Of a stretch of DNA of 64,000 nt, positions 21,621-34,176 are shown in pieces. The stretch covers positions 23,741 through 87,740 of the forward strand of contig JAWPHD010011002.1 in NCBI GenBank assembly GCA_037043455.1, in the 5' to 3' direction. The notes beneath the pieces are model-generated. The model had not been told where the DNA came from and did not search any database. It saw only the letters and a program-made list of their open reading frames with translations. Made by a program: the position numbers and the translations under genes. The first letter of the stretch is position 1; each line of letters begins with the position of its first letter. Source of the stretch: Cyrtodaria siliqua. Its lineage: Eukaryota > Mollusca > Bivalvia > Adapedonta > Hiatellidae.

Positions 21621-23110
21621 AGCTTGACTGATCAGAGATAAGCAGAGCTTATGCCGTGGTGCGGCGTCCGTCGTCCTTCTGTCCGTAAACTTTTTTTGTA
21701 GCGACTACTCCTCCGAAACTACGGAATGGATTTTCATGAAACTTTACAGAAATGTTGCCCATGAAGTCTGGTTGATCCTAGCAAAATTTCAGGTCAGCCG
21801 AAATTCAAGATGGCCGCCACGGCTAAAAATATTTTTTCAAAAAACAAGTTTGTAGCGACTTCTTCTTGAAAACCATATGTGGTATTGATATGGGACTTTT
21901 TCTGAAATGAGCAGCATGACATGATGTTGGTCCTTGTCAAAAATCATTTTGATTCATCGTTAAACATGGCTGCCAGCGGCCATCTTTGTTTACATAGAGT
22001 TATATATATAGTACAAACTTGTAGCGACTACTCCTCTGAAACTACTTGGCGATTTTCATGAAACTTTACAGGAATGTTGCTCTTAACGTGCAATTGATCG
22101 TAGCAAAATTTCAGATCGGCCAGAAATTTAAGATGGCCACCACAGCTAAAAATACATTTTTAAAAAATAAGTTTGTAGCGACTACTTCTTGAAAACTATA
22201 AGTGATATTGATATGGGACTTTTTGTAAAATGATCAGCATGACATGATGGTTATCCGAGTCGAACATTATTTTGATTCGACGTTAAACATGGCTGCCAGT
22301 GGCCATCTTTGTTTACATAGAGTTATATAATGAAACTTGTAGCGATTACTCCTCTGAAACTACTTGACGGATTTTCATGAAACTTCACAGATTTTCAAAA
22401 TACAAGTTGTAGCGACTACTTGAAAACTATAAGTGATATTGATATGGGACTTTTTCTAAAATGATCAGCATGAGATGATGTTGGTCCTTGTCAGAAACTA
22501 CTTGACGATTTTCATGAAACTTCACAGAATGTTGCTCTTGATGTCTTATTGATCCTAGCAAATTTTCAGGTCAGCCGGAAATTCAAGCTGGCCGCCACGT
22601 CTAAAAATATTTTTTCAAAAACAAATTTGTAGCGACTACTTCTTGAAAACTATAAGTGATATTGATATGCATTTTTCCTAAAATGATCAGTATGACATGA
22701 TGTTGAATCCTGGTCGAAATTTATTTCGATGCGACTTATGGCTGCTAGCGGCCATCTTTGTTTACACAGATTTATAAAGTAAAAGCTTGTAGCGACTATT
22801 CCTCTGAAACTACTTAACGAATTTTTATGAAACTTCACAGGAATGTTGCTCTTGATATCTAATTGATCCCAGAATATTTTTAGGTCGGCCGGAAATTCAA
22901 GATGGCCGCCATGGCTAAAAACAGATTTGTTTATATAGAGTTATATAGTAAAAACTTGTAGCGACTACTCCTCTGAAACTACTTGACGGATTTCATGAAA
23001 CTTCAAAGGAGTGTTGGTGTTCATGCTAGTTGATCCTAGCAAAATTTCAGGTCAGCCGGAAATTCTAGATGGCCGCCACGGCTAAAAACAATATTTTTAA
23101 TTTTTTTTAA
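21621..23110 (+). mobile_element. Hairpin-headed tandem-repeat element (320-bp-type module)
   Basis: The head hairpin at 21621 (AGCTTGACTGATC ... GCAGAGCTT) is followed by GCCGTGGTGCGGCGTCCGTC. Degenerate units then follow containing TTGTAGCGACTACTCCTCTG, TTTCATGAAACTTCACAG, TTCAAGATGGCCGCCA and CGGCCATCTTTGTTTACATA. No terminal hairpin is seen before the next element. Confidence 0.75.
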
Positions 23111-23144
23111 ACTTGTTTCAGTTTAATGTTTATTATTATTTATT

Positions 23145-23690
23145 TTTATACCCCCGAGGGGATGCATATAGTAGTCACACTGTCAGTCTGTCAGTCCGTC
23201 AGTCTGTATAATCGTGTCGATTAATAACTCTGACAATAATGAATGGACGGATTTTCAAATAACTTGGCACAAGTGCTCACTACAACAAGACTACATGTTG
23301 CGCACAAAACCCAGGTCCGTGGCTCCAAGGTCAAAGGTCACACTTAGAGGTCAAAGGTCAAATTGTGTCCGGTCAATAACTTTGGCATTCCTGGATGGAT
23401 TTTCAAATAACTGGCAAAAGTGCTCGCCACAAAACACGACGAGTCGCGCACAAAACCCAGGTCTGTGGCTCTAAGGTCAGGTCACACTTAGAGGTCAAGT
23501 GTCAAATCTTGTCCGGTCAATCACTCTGGCATTCCTTGACGGATTTTGAAATAACTTGGCACAAATGCTCACCACAACAACATGATGTGTAGCACACAAA
23601 ATCCAGGTCCGTGACTCCAAGGTCAAGGTCACACTTAGAGGTCAAAGGTCACTTTAGGGGGATTTGTCACTTACTGTGACATTTCTTGTT
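23145..23690 (+). mobile_element. CCCCCGAGG-type tandem-repeat element with terminal hairpin
   Basis: It starts TATACCCCCGAGGGGATGCA followed by a GTCAGTCTGTCAGTCCGTCA stretch. Three units of about 150 bp follow (AACTTGGCACAAGTGCTCAC, AACCCAGGTCCGTGGCTCC, GGTCACACTTAGAGGTCAA). It ends with the hairpin TGTCACTTACTGTGACA and TTTCTTGTT. A second member is at 46082-46532. Confidence 0.75.
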
Positions 23691-24427
23691 TAAAATTAAA
23701 ATTGTGAGTTTGTTTTAATTATTAACATGGGTCAAAGGTTTAAATTTCTGTTGTATTTTTTGTGTTTTTTTGTTGTTGTTGTTTTTATTTGAAGTACTGA
23801 AGGGACATTTATGATGACAACCCATGCACAAGAGCCATTTTTGGCCAGTAGAGCGTCCCTTATTCTACTATGTTGTGAAGCTATTATTGGAGCAATATAA
23901 TCAAGTCAGCAAAACTAATTATCATTATAACTATTCTTTCTTATAATTTATATTATGCAAGTTATGAAGAAAAACTAAGGTGAGAGTTTTAAAATATCAA
24001 CATAGATTGTCCCTTTTAAATTAAGAAGTGGAAAACAGTGACATCAGATTAATTATTTTGAAATTACCTCCATTTTTAGTTTGATAAAAATGTTCACTAA
24101 ATACCGTTTCGATTCTGTTTTATTGGCAAGATCAATGATAATAAAATATATTATTATTACCATGTGCTTTCGTTTATTTGATCATGGTATTTCGTCAGTC
24201 GGTAGTATGTTGGTTTTGTTTGATAATTTAGTTAAATATTGACACTGGAAGAGCTTTAGGCTTGATTAGCAATTCAGTTTATTTGAAAGAAAAAAAATCA
24301 CTTTGATCGACATGTTTGGCTACACAATTTACTGTTAGTTTACTTATGTTTTAAGTTGCAAGTCATTATAACCATATACTGGTAAATTTTCGAACAGACC
24401 AGTTGAAATGTCACAACTCAGTTTTTT
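23691..24427. other. No gene recognised
   Basis: AT-rich. GCCAGTAGAGCGTCC at about 23846 is a lone fragment of an element end. Confidence 0.45.
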
Positions 24428-27400
24428 AGCTCGACTGATCAGAGATCAGCACAGCTTATGCCGTGGTGCGGCGTCCGGCTGTCTGTCCGTAAATTTTTAT
24501 TGTAGCGACTACTCCTCTGAAACTACTGGATGGATATTCATGAACTTCACAGAAATGTTACCCATGAAGTCTAGTTGATCCTAGCAAAAATTAGTGTTGA
24601 TGTGGAAATCCAAGATGGCCACCAAAGCTAAAAATAGATTTTTAAAACACAAGTTTGTAGCGACTGCTTCTTGAAAACTATAAGTGATATTGATACGGGA
24701 CTTTTTCTGAAATGATCAGCATGACATGATGTTGGTCCTTGTCAAAAATTGTTTTGATTCGACATTAAACATGGCTGCCAGTTGCCATCTTTGTTTACAT
24801 AGAGTTATATAGTAACAACTTGTAGCGACTACTCCTCTGAAATTACTTGGCAGATGTCTAATTGATCCTAGAAAAATTTCAGGTCGACCAGAAATTCAAG
24901 ATGGCCGCCACAGCTAAAAATAGATTTTTAGCTCTACTGATCAGAGATCAGCAGAGCTGATGCCGTGGTGCGGCGTCCGTCGTCCGTCTGTCCGTCTGTC
25001 CGTCTGTCCGTAAACTTTTATTTGTAGCGACTTCACAGCTGAAACTACTGGATGGATATTCATGAAACTTTACAGAAATGTTGCCCATAAAGTCTAGTTG
25101 ATCCTAGCAAAAATTCATGTTGATGTGAAATCCAAGATGGCCGCCAAAGCTAAAAATAGAGTTTTAAAATACAAGTTTGTAGCGACTTCTTCTTGAAAAC
25201 TATAAGTGATATTGATATGGGACTTTTCTAAAATGATCAGCATTACATGATGTTGATCCTAGTCAAAAATCTTTTTGATTCAACGTTAAACATGGCTGCC
25301 AGCGGCCATCTTTGTTTACATAGAGTTATATAGTAAAAACTTGTAGCGACTACTTCTCTGAAACTACTTGGCGGATTGTCATGAAACTTTACAGGAATGT
25401 TGCTCTTGATGTCTAATTGATCCTAGAAAAATTTCAGGTCGGCCGGAAATTCAAGATGGCCGTCACAGCTAAAAATAGATTTTTAAAAAATAAGTTTGTA
25501 GCGACTACTTCTTGAAAACGATAAGTGATATTGATATGGGACTTTTTCTAAAATGATCAGCATTACATGATGTTGATCCTAGTCAAAAATCGTTTTGATT
25601 CAACGTTAAACATGGCTGCCAGCGGCCATCTTTGTTTACATAGAGTTATATAGTAAAAACTTGTAGTGACTACTCCTCTGAAACTACTTGGCGGATTGTC
25701 ATGAAACTTTACAGGAATGTTGCTCTTGATGTCTAATTGATCCTATAAAAATTTCAGGTCGGCCGGAAATTCAAGATGGCCGTCACAGCTAAAAATAGAT
25801 TTTTAAAAAATAAGTTTGTAGCGACTACTTCTTGAAAACTATAAGTGATATTGATATGGGACTTTTTCTAAAATGATCAGCATGACATGATGTAGATCCT
25901 TGTGGAAAATTATTTTGATTCGACGTTAAACATGGCTGCCAGTGGCCATCTTTGGTTACATAGAGTTATATAGTAAAAACTTGTAGCGACTACTCCTCTG
26001 AAACTACTTGACGGATGTTCATGAAACTTCACAGGAATGTTGCTCTTGATGTCTAGTTGATCCTAAAAAAAATTCAGGTCGGCCGGAAATTCAAGATGGC
26101 CGCCACAGCTAAAAATAGATTTAAAATAAATAAGTTTGTAGCGACTACTTCTTCAAAACAATAAGAGATATTGATATGGGACTTTTTCTAAAATGATCAG
26201 TATGACATGATGTTGGTCCTTGTCGAAAATCGTTTTGATTTGACCTTAAACATGGCTGCTTTGTTTACATAGAGTTATATAATGAAAACTTGTAGCGACT
26301 ACTTCTTTGAAACTACCTGACGGATTTTCATGAAACTTCTCAGGAATGTTGCTCTTAATGTCTTATTGATCTTAGCAAAATTTCAGGTCGGCCGGAAATT
26401 CAAGATGGCCACGGTTAAAAATAGATTTTCAAAAAACAAGTCTGTAGCGACTACTTCCTGAAATCAAAATCAATCAGTAGAGCTTCAAGGTCATTGACCT
26501 CTTGTTAAAAAATAAGTTTGTAGCGACTATTTCTTGAAAACTATAAGTGATATTGATATGGGACTTTTTCTAAAATGATCAGCATGGCATGGTGTTGATC
26601 CTAGTTGAACATTATTTTGATTCAACATTAAATATGGCTGCCAGTGGCCATCTTTGTTTACATAGAGTTATACAGTAAAAATTTGTAGCGACTACTCCTC
26701 TGAAACTACTTAACGGATGTTCATGAAACTTCACAGGAATGTTGCTCTTGATGTCTAGTTGATCCTAGAAAATTTTCGTGAATGCCGTAAATACAAAATG
26801 GCCACCATGGCTAAAAATAGATTTAAAATAAATAAATTTGTAGCTACTACTTCTTGAAAACTGTAAGTGATATTGATATCGGACATTTTCTAAAATGATC
26901 AGCATGACATGATGTTGATCTTGGTCGAAATTTATTTCGATGCGACTTTAAACATGGCCGCTAGCGGCCATCGTTGTTTACATAGATTTATAAAGTAAAA
27001 GCTTGTAGCGACTATTCCTCTGAAACTACTTGAAGAATTTTTATGAAACTTCACAGGAATGTTGCTCTTGATATCTAATTGATCCCAGAATTTGTTAAGG
27101 TCGGCCAGAAATTCAAGATGGCCGCCATGGCTAAAAACATAGCTGTCAGCGGCCATCTTTGTTTACGTTGAGTTATCCAGTAAAAACTTGTAGCGACTAC
27201 TTCTCTGTAACTACTTGACGGATTTATATGAAACTTCACAGGAATGTTGCTCTTGATGTCTAATTGATCCTAGCAAAATTTCAGTTCAGCCAGAAATTCA
27301 GGATGGCCGCCATGGCTAAAAATAGATTTTCAAAATACAAGTTTGTTCCGACTACTTCTTGAAAACCGTAGGTGATATTGATATGGGACTTTTTCTAAAA

Positions 27401-27935
27401 TGGTCAGTATGACATGATGTTGATCCTTGTTCAAAAGTTATTTTGGTTTGATGTTAAATATGGCTGCCAGCGGCCATCTTTGTTTACATAGAGTTATATA
27501 ATGAAAACTTTTAGCGACTACTCCTCTGAAACTACTTGACGGATTTTCATGAAACTTCACAGGAATGTTGCTCTTGATGTCTAATTGATCCTAGCAAAAT
27601 TTCAGGTCGGCCGGAAATTCAAGATGGCCGCCACGGCTAAAAATGAATTTTAAAAAAAGTTTGTAGCGACTACTTTTTGAAAACTATAAGTGATATTGAT
27701 ATGGGACTTTTTCTAAAATGATCAGCATATCATGATGTTGGTCCTTGTCGAAAATCGTTTTGATTCGGTGTTCAACATTGCTGTCAGCGGCCATCTTTGT
27801 TTACATAGAGTTATCTAGTAAAAACTTGTAGCGACTACTCCTCTGTAACTACTCGACGGATTTTCATGAAACTTCACAGGAATGCTGATCTAGCTATCAA
27901 AAACCTATCAGTAGAGCTTCAAGGTCATTGACCTC
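24428..27935 (+). mobile_element. Large hairpin-headed tandem-repeat element, 320-bp module
   Basis: Head hairpins occur at 24428 and again at 24930 (AGCTCTACTGATC AGA GATCAGCAGAGCT), each followed by GCCGTGGTGCGGCGTCCG. TTGTAG.GACTACT units recur at 25341, 25661 and 25981, exactly 320 bp apart, continuing with more divergence to about 27900, where AGAGCTTCAAGGTCATTGAC ends the array. Each unit holds two related half-modules, one with TACTTCTTGAAAACTATAAG and one with TACTCCTCTGAAACTACTTG. The short ORFs are repeat by-products. Confidence 0.85.
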
Positions 27936-28730
27936 TCTTTCAGTTTTGGGCCAGGACTGTATAGTATTTATAGATGATTTCTCAAGTCACCAACATTTCT
28001 GATATTCTTGTTTTTCAGTTGTGGGCCAGGACTGTATATTGTTTATAGATAATTTCTCAGTCACCAACATTTCTGATATTCTTGTTTTTCAGTTCTGGGC
28101 CAGGACTGTATAGTGTTTATAGATGATTTCTCAGCCAGCAACATTTTTGATATTCTTGTTTTTCAGTTCTTGGCCATGGCTGTATAGTGTTTATAGATGA
28201 TTTCTCAATAACCAATATTTCTGATATCTTGTTTTTCAGTTTTGGGCCAGGACTGTATAGTGTTTATAGATGATTTCTCAGCCAGCAACATTTCTGATAT
28301 TCTTGTTTTTCAGTTCTGGGCCAGGACTGTATAGTGTTTATAGATGATATCTCAGCCAGCAACATTTCTGATATTCTTGTTTTTCAGTTCTGGGCCAGGA
28401 CTGTGTAGTGTTTATAGATGATTTCTCAGCCAGCAACATTTTTGATTTATTTTTTTTCAGTTTTGGGCCAGGACTGTGTAGTGTTTATAGATGATTTCTC
28501 AGCCACCAACATATTTGATATTCTTGTTTTTCAGTTTTGGGTCATGGATGTATAGTGTTGATAGATGATTTTTCAATAACCAACATTTTTGATATTCTTG
28601 TTTTTCAGTTCTGGGCCATGGATGTATAGTATTTATAGATGATTTCTCAGCCAGCAACATTTCTGATATTCTTGTTTTTCAGTTTTGGGCCAGGACTGTA
28701 TAGTGTTTATAGATGATTTCTCAGTAACCA
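27936..28730 (+). repeat. 74-bp tandem repeat with a splice-acceptor-like motif in each unit
   Basis: About 10.7 copies. Each contains TATTCTTGTTTTTCAG (AG at 28018, 28092, 28166, 28239 and so on), then TTCTGGGCCAGGACTGTATA and GATTTCTCAGCCAGCAACAT. Spacing is 73-74 bp. No ORF spans the array. Confidence 0.92.
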
Positions 28731-29325
28731 AGGCACCATCCAATAAGGGCAAAAAGTGCCACAAAATGTGTATAGTAATAAGCTGTTGGACAAGTTCTGG
28801 CAATAGGTACATGAGACAGTTTCAGGGTGAGTTATCTGCCTTTGAATCTACAACCGTTACGTAATTTGGTCTTGTTACCACCATAGCACTTTCATATTTT
28901 ATCGAATCCAATTTCGTATGAAATAATAAGGTCTTAGACAGGTCCTTTAATCAGGTATAATGAATTGCCAAAAATGCATAATTTTGCGTTGTGGGCCCTA
29001 TATTTTTTATCAGATCTTACGCAAACTTACAGAGTAGATATATCCTTACAGTCTTGGAAAAGATCTTGAACCAGCCAGATACAATCGCCTATGACTCAGT
29101 TATCATGACCCTTGAATTATCGAAAAATTAATAATTTGCCATTGTTACTACATAACAAGACTTTAATTTGCCATCTGATCTTAACCAAATGTTTACAGAG
29201 CGTAAAATAAGATTACCACCATACCATTTCCATTTTTCATTCACTCGAAACCAAACGGAATGTGTATTGAATAATCAGATCTTGGACAAATTCTTCAATC
29301 ATGCATAATTATCAGATAATATTAA
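28731..29325. other. Degenerate repeat, no gene recognised
   Basis: It contains diverged units with GAGTTATCTGCC and GACAAGTTC/GACAGGTCC phrases related to the 151-bp array that follows. Confidence 0.5.
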
Positions 29326-29800
29326 AGTGAGTTATCTGCCCTTGAATTAGCAAACATGACATAACTTAGTCTTGTTGCCTCTATAGCCTTTCCATTTTAC
29401 ATCCAATTTTTACAGAATATGAATAATAATCAGATCATTGACAAATTCTTCAATCATGAATACCTGTTGATATTGAAGGGAGTTATCTGCCCTTGAATTA
29501 GCAAACATGGCGTAACTTGGCCTTGTTGCCTCTATAGCCTTTCCATTTTACATCCAATTTTTACAGAATGTGAATAATAAATAGATCATTGACAAATTCT
29601 TCAATCATGAATACCTGTTGATATTGAAGGGAGTTATCTGCCCTTGAATTAGCAAACATGGCATAACTTGGCCTTGTTGCCTCTATAGCCTTTCCATTTT
29701 ACATCCAATTTTACAGAATGTGAATAATAATCAGATCATTGACAAATTCTTCAGTCATGAATACCTGTTGATATTGAAGGGAAGTTATTTGCTCTTGAAT
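29326..29800. repeat. 151-bp tandem repeat, about three copies
   Basis: AGTTATCTGCCCTTGAATTA recurs at about 29330, 29481 and 29632, with CTCTATAGCCTTTCCATTTT and CATTGACAAATTCTTCAATC in each unit. A partial fourth unit is present. Confidence 0.88.
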
Positions 29801-30556
29801 TGAAAAAAATGACATTGTTTGGCCTGGTTCAGAACTGATAACTCACTTTAATACTGTCTGATATACATGATCACCAGATATATGTGGTTAAACTATTTTA
29901 TCAGATCTTATTATTATTATACAAACTCTGTGAACATTTGGTTAAGAACAGATGGAAATTCCAGTTACCACTACAGCGTTTCCATTGTTCACCCTATCTT
30001 AACCAAACTTACACAGTTATTTATCCATAGATCTCGTACAAGCTCTTAAACCAGCCAGATTCGATCATTAATATGTGCAGAAACCTGTTACATAACAATT
30101 CCTGATCAATAAAACACTGCAAAGGCCAATAAAACACAGTGGAGTCACAAATTATACTGTGGGAGGCCCTAAGCAATGGAGTTGGTATATCGACTTATTG
30201 ATGTTTGTATACATGTGAATGATGGTTTTATGAAATGAATAGAACAATCTTTAATAAACATATAAATGGAAATTGAATTATTTAATGTCATAGCCACTTA
30301 CAGTTGAGCCAACATCTACAAATATTAAAAATTACATTTAATGCTAATAAAATTATTTTTATTTTCATTTCATAACCTTAAAATGAAAAATCATAATTAT
30401 TTAGTGGATCTTAAATAAATAAATGAAGACAATTATACATTAAAGCTTTTAATATATTTTATACTTTGGTTTATTTTAAATAATTTGTATAATCAGAATA
30501 ATAATAAAAGGGCTGATACAAGAAACTGTAAGATAACAATTTGTTTTGCATGTATG
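29801..30556. other. No gene recognised
   Basis: Further diverged repeat text to about 30060, then AT-rich sequence up to the LINE target site. Confidence 0.45.
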
Positions 30557-30617
30557 TTGTACTGATACATACCTTATGAATAGAATAGAATAGAATATTT
30601 ATTCATCTCCAGTTATG

Positions 30618-30640
30618 AACAGAACAGAACAGAACAGATA
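30618..30640 (-). repeat. (ACAGA)n microsatellite, 3' tail of the inner LINE
   Basis: Four to five copies of ACAGA on the plus strand (TCTGT on the element strand), next to an AATAAA-like sequence in TTAATAAAATATC. Some LINEs end in short repeats rather than poly-A. Confidence 0.6.
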
Positions 30641-30789
30641 TTTTATTAAGACTTGTACAAAGTACATCGTCATTCAGAACATATATACAATATACGAATA
30701 TAACAAAGTCACGTAAACAGAGTATATAAATCAACTATCAGTATAGTTTACATCATCATAGTTAGAGGATGAACACTATTATATTTATA

Positions 30790-33700
30790 CTAAGCATTCA
30801 AAATAGAAAGTCTAACATTTAAAGCACATTTTATATACCTCGCTAAATTTAGTAATATATCATTGTTTGAAGTTTTCATCAATTCTATATATTTGAACAT
30901 AGATGGCCTTAGGTGGTAATATCTTTTAATATTTTTTTTTCTTAGTTCATTGTAACATTGACACACACATATAAAATGGTATTCGTCTTCCAGATCTTGT
31001 GAGTTACAACATAAACAATATCTTTCATTTCTCGGTATGCGATTTCTTGCATACCGTCCAGTTTGTATGTTAAGAGAATGTGCAGATAATCTTATTCTAG
31101 AAACAAAGAATCTCAAATTGCTAGGTAAAACATTTAGATAGTGTTCATATGAAAAATCAGATTTAAAATATTTATAGTTTTCAAGAACAGCACAGCTATC
31201 AATTGACCCATACCACTCATGCTTAAAACAGTCAATTATTCGTTGTTTAAAAACACATGGAAATGTTTTAACATTCAGCATATCCTGATTGTTAAATAAA
31301 TAGGCAAAACCATAATCAGATAATAACTTTTTTACATTCGAAACCCAATTTTTACAACCTCTTTCACAGTCATATGCACCTTGTTCATAGAGTTTTTCAT
31401 CAGAATGTTATTAGTATTTATTACTTTACACCAATACTTAATAATTCTTATATATCTCGTAATATAAAGAGGGTAACGCCCAAGTTCACCATATACACCT
31501 ACTGTGCATGTATTTAATCTAACGTTAAGCAACCGTTTACAGAACTTTAGGTGTATTCTTTCTATTACTTTTGATTTAGAGAATCCCCATATTTCAGCGG
31601 CATATCCTAGTGCAGAACCTATAAATGAATCAAATAATTGGCATAGTGTTTTTGGCTTTAACTTAACCTTTTTACAATTCGCTAATAAAGTGTAGAGCAA
31701 TTTTAGTGACTTACCAATTAAATGTTCTTGATTTAATGAAAAATTGCCCGTATAATTAAAAACTGTGCCTAAATAGTTAAAATCATTTACAACTTCGATA
31801 TTTTGACCGTTATAGGTCCAACGTTCATTTTGAAGTAGCCCTCCACTTTTTCTAAACACCATTATCTTGGTTTTAGTGGTATTTACTTCAAGACCCCAAT
31901 TATTACAATATGTGTATAGAAGATTTAAGTTATTTTGTAATTCCACTGGAGGTTTACCTAAAATGGCCATATCATCAGCAAACAGTAACAATATCAGAAC
32001 TATATCATCAATCTGTAAGCCTGAATTCACATCATTTTGTAGATGCAGCTCAAGATCTTCAATAAATAACGAAAATAACAAAGGAGAGATTACCTCCCCT
32101 TGACGTAATCCAACCGCACATTCGAAGTAGTCTGAATAAGTACCACAACTCTTCACGCATGATTTCACCTTTTCGTACATGTCTTTAATAATTCGTAATA
32201 TCTTTCCTTGTATACCAGATTTATATAGTTTAAGCCATAAAGCATTTCTATATATAGTATCAAAACATCGTTTTAGGTCTACAAAGGCAACATATAAACG
32301 TTTATTCTCATTCAAATATTTTTCAACAATAGAGAGAAGAACAAATAAAGCATCAACAGTGGAATGGCCTTTTCTAAAACCAAACTGTGCATCAGAAATA
32401 ATGTTATTCTTTTCACAAACACAGTCAATTCTTTTATATAATATAGTGGTAAATATTTTTGACAGGCAACTAACTAGAGTAATACCCCTATAGTTATTAA
32501 CATGTTTAGTATTTCCATTTTTATGAACAGGGACAATAACTCCTTCCATCCATTTTTCAGGAAAAAATCCAGAAGTTAAAATTGCATTAAATATATCGCA
32601 CAAATGTTATGCTAAAATGTCAATGCTTTCAATAAAGTATTCATTCATCAATGCATCACTCCCTAAAGCTTTATTGGTTTTTAGCAACTTTACTACAGTT
32701 AAAATTTCATTGATCTTAATAGGCATATCTAATTCCTCGTAGGTACAATAGTCTTCATCAAAATTGTGCTCGTCGCAAAAAGACTCCGCTTCATCATTTT
32801 TACATTGGAAATCGTTGTTTCCTAAAGATGAAAAATAATCACGGAATTCCTTTAGAGTAATATCATTATCATTTGACTTTTTTCTTTGTTTTTTGAAATA
32901 TTTCCAAAATTGTTTAGGTTTACTGAACCTTAAATTTTCTATCTCCGAAACTTTTTTAATTTCAAATATTTTTTTCTTTTTATGACATAAATCCTTATAA
33001 TCTTTTTTACAAAAGTATTTTCTACTCATAGGAGTTTTACAAATTGTAAACGCACATAAAGCATCTAAGTATCGATATTTAGCATCAGAACAGTCAGCGT
33101 CAAACCAATCTGCTTGCTTCACAATGGAAGTATCTGAAAATGACGGACGATATTTTTGTATGTGGCATTTTGAAAATAATGGATCCACAACATTACGGAC
33201 AATAGTTGTAAACTGGTTTATGACATTATTTACGGAAGTTCGCTGTGACAAATCAATATTGTTTGTCAAGCGATTTAAGTCAGGTAATTTGGTAATAAGT
33301 CCACTACGAAACATATCCCTATTATTCGCGTCTCACTTAAATTTAACCTCCTTAGTGTCATTATATACCCGTGAGTTCATATTGCATCGCAAAGAAAGGC
33401 TGATAGGTGCATGGTCACTCCATTCATTTATCGATTTAACAGTAAAATTCAGTATGTTCTTGAAATTACACTCTTTAGTAAGCAGGTAATCGATGACTGA
33501 TGCCCCGTGGTGAGATACAAATGTATATGCACCGATATTATAATCATCACCGATTCTACCGTTAACTATTCGTAAGCATGAAGATTTACATAGGTCAATG
33601 AGTTTCACACCATACAAATTAGATGCATTATCAAGGGAGGCTCGGCGCATGGGTGTATCGGGAACATATTCATCATCGTCAATACACTCATTAACTTGGT

Positions 33701-34150
33701 CATAAATAATGTAGTCATGTTTAATACCGGTACGACTATTAAAATCGCCTGTTAAATAGACAGAACCTATATTATCAAAGTAAGTAACATCATTCTCTAA
33801 GAGATCAAACAAATCTACATTTACAATATTATGTGCTGGAGAATTTTCACCCCATATATAAGTTCCACATAAATAAACATCTTTATCAAAATGGAAAACG
33901 TTACTGTCAAGTTTTAACCAAATAATGGTATCTGAATGGTTCTTAACAATTTCGATCCCATCTTTTAATGTGTCTTTATAATATAAATCAATTCCGCCGC
34001 TACATCTTTTTGAGTTACGATGTTGGAATTTTCTATACAAGTTATGACGTATATCCAGTTAAATGTACATCACTTTTTTGGGAAGTCCATGTTTCATAAT
34101 CATCATTGTCTCTCTTATTTCTAGCAAAGCCATTGACGTTCCATGAGAGT
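30790..34150 (-). pseudogene. LINE ORF2: AP endonuclease and reverse transcriptase, broken
   Basis: ORF2 makes the endonuclease that nicks target DNA and the reverse transcriptase that copies the element RNA. The N-terminus LRILSWNVNGF begins near 34150. The helix leading to the catalytic E is deleted, fusing NKRDND to DYETWTSQK, and a 1-nt frameshift near 34060 follows. The next segment (34040-33333) keeps TGDFNSRTG and SDHAP endonuclease motifs. A TGA at 33333-33335 replaces a sense codon and a TAA at 32607-32609 is a second in-frame stop. The RT segment (32603-31332) has NYRGITLVSCLSKIF, GFRKGHST, FVDLKRCFD, GLRQGEVISPLLF and the FADD active-site box. A frameshift between about 31350 and 31400 leads into the last segment (31281-30790) with CLCC...HFICVC, a C-x2-C/H-x4-C knuckle common at LINE ORF2 ends. 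Confidence 0.92.
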
Positions 34151-34176
34151 ATACGTAGCTCACCCTCATCGAACTC

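Noticed and set aside
22650..27156. Short ORFs (62-74 aa) in the 320-bp tandem modules
   Set aside because: They recur with the repeat unit, are broken in neighbouring copies and show no conserved domain.
30790..34040. Three or four separate minus-strand genes
   Set aside because: They are consecutive pieces of one LINE ORF2 separated by nonsense codons and frameshifts.
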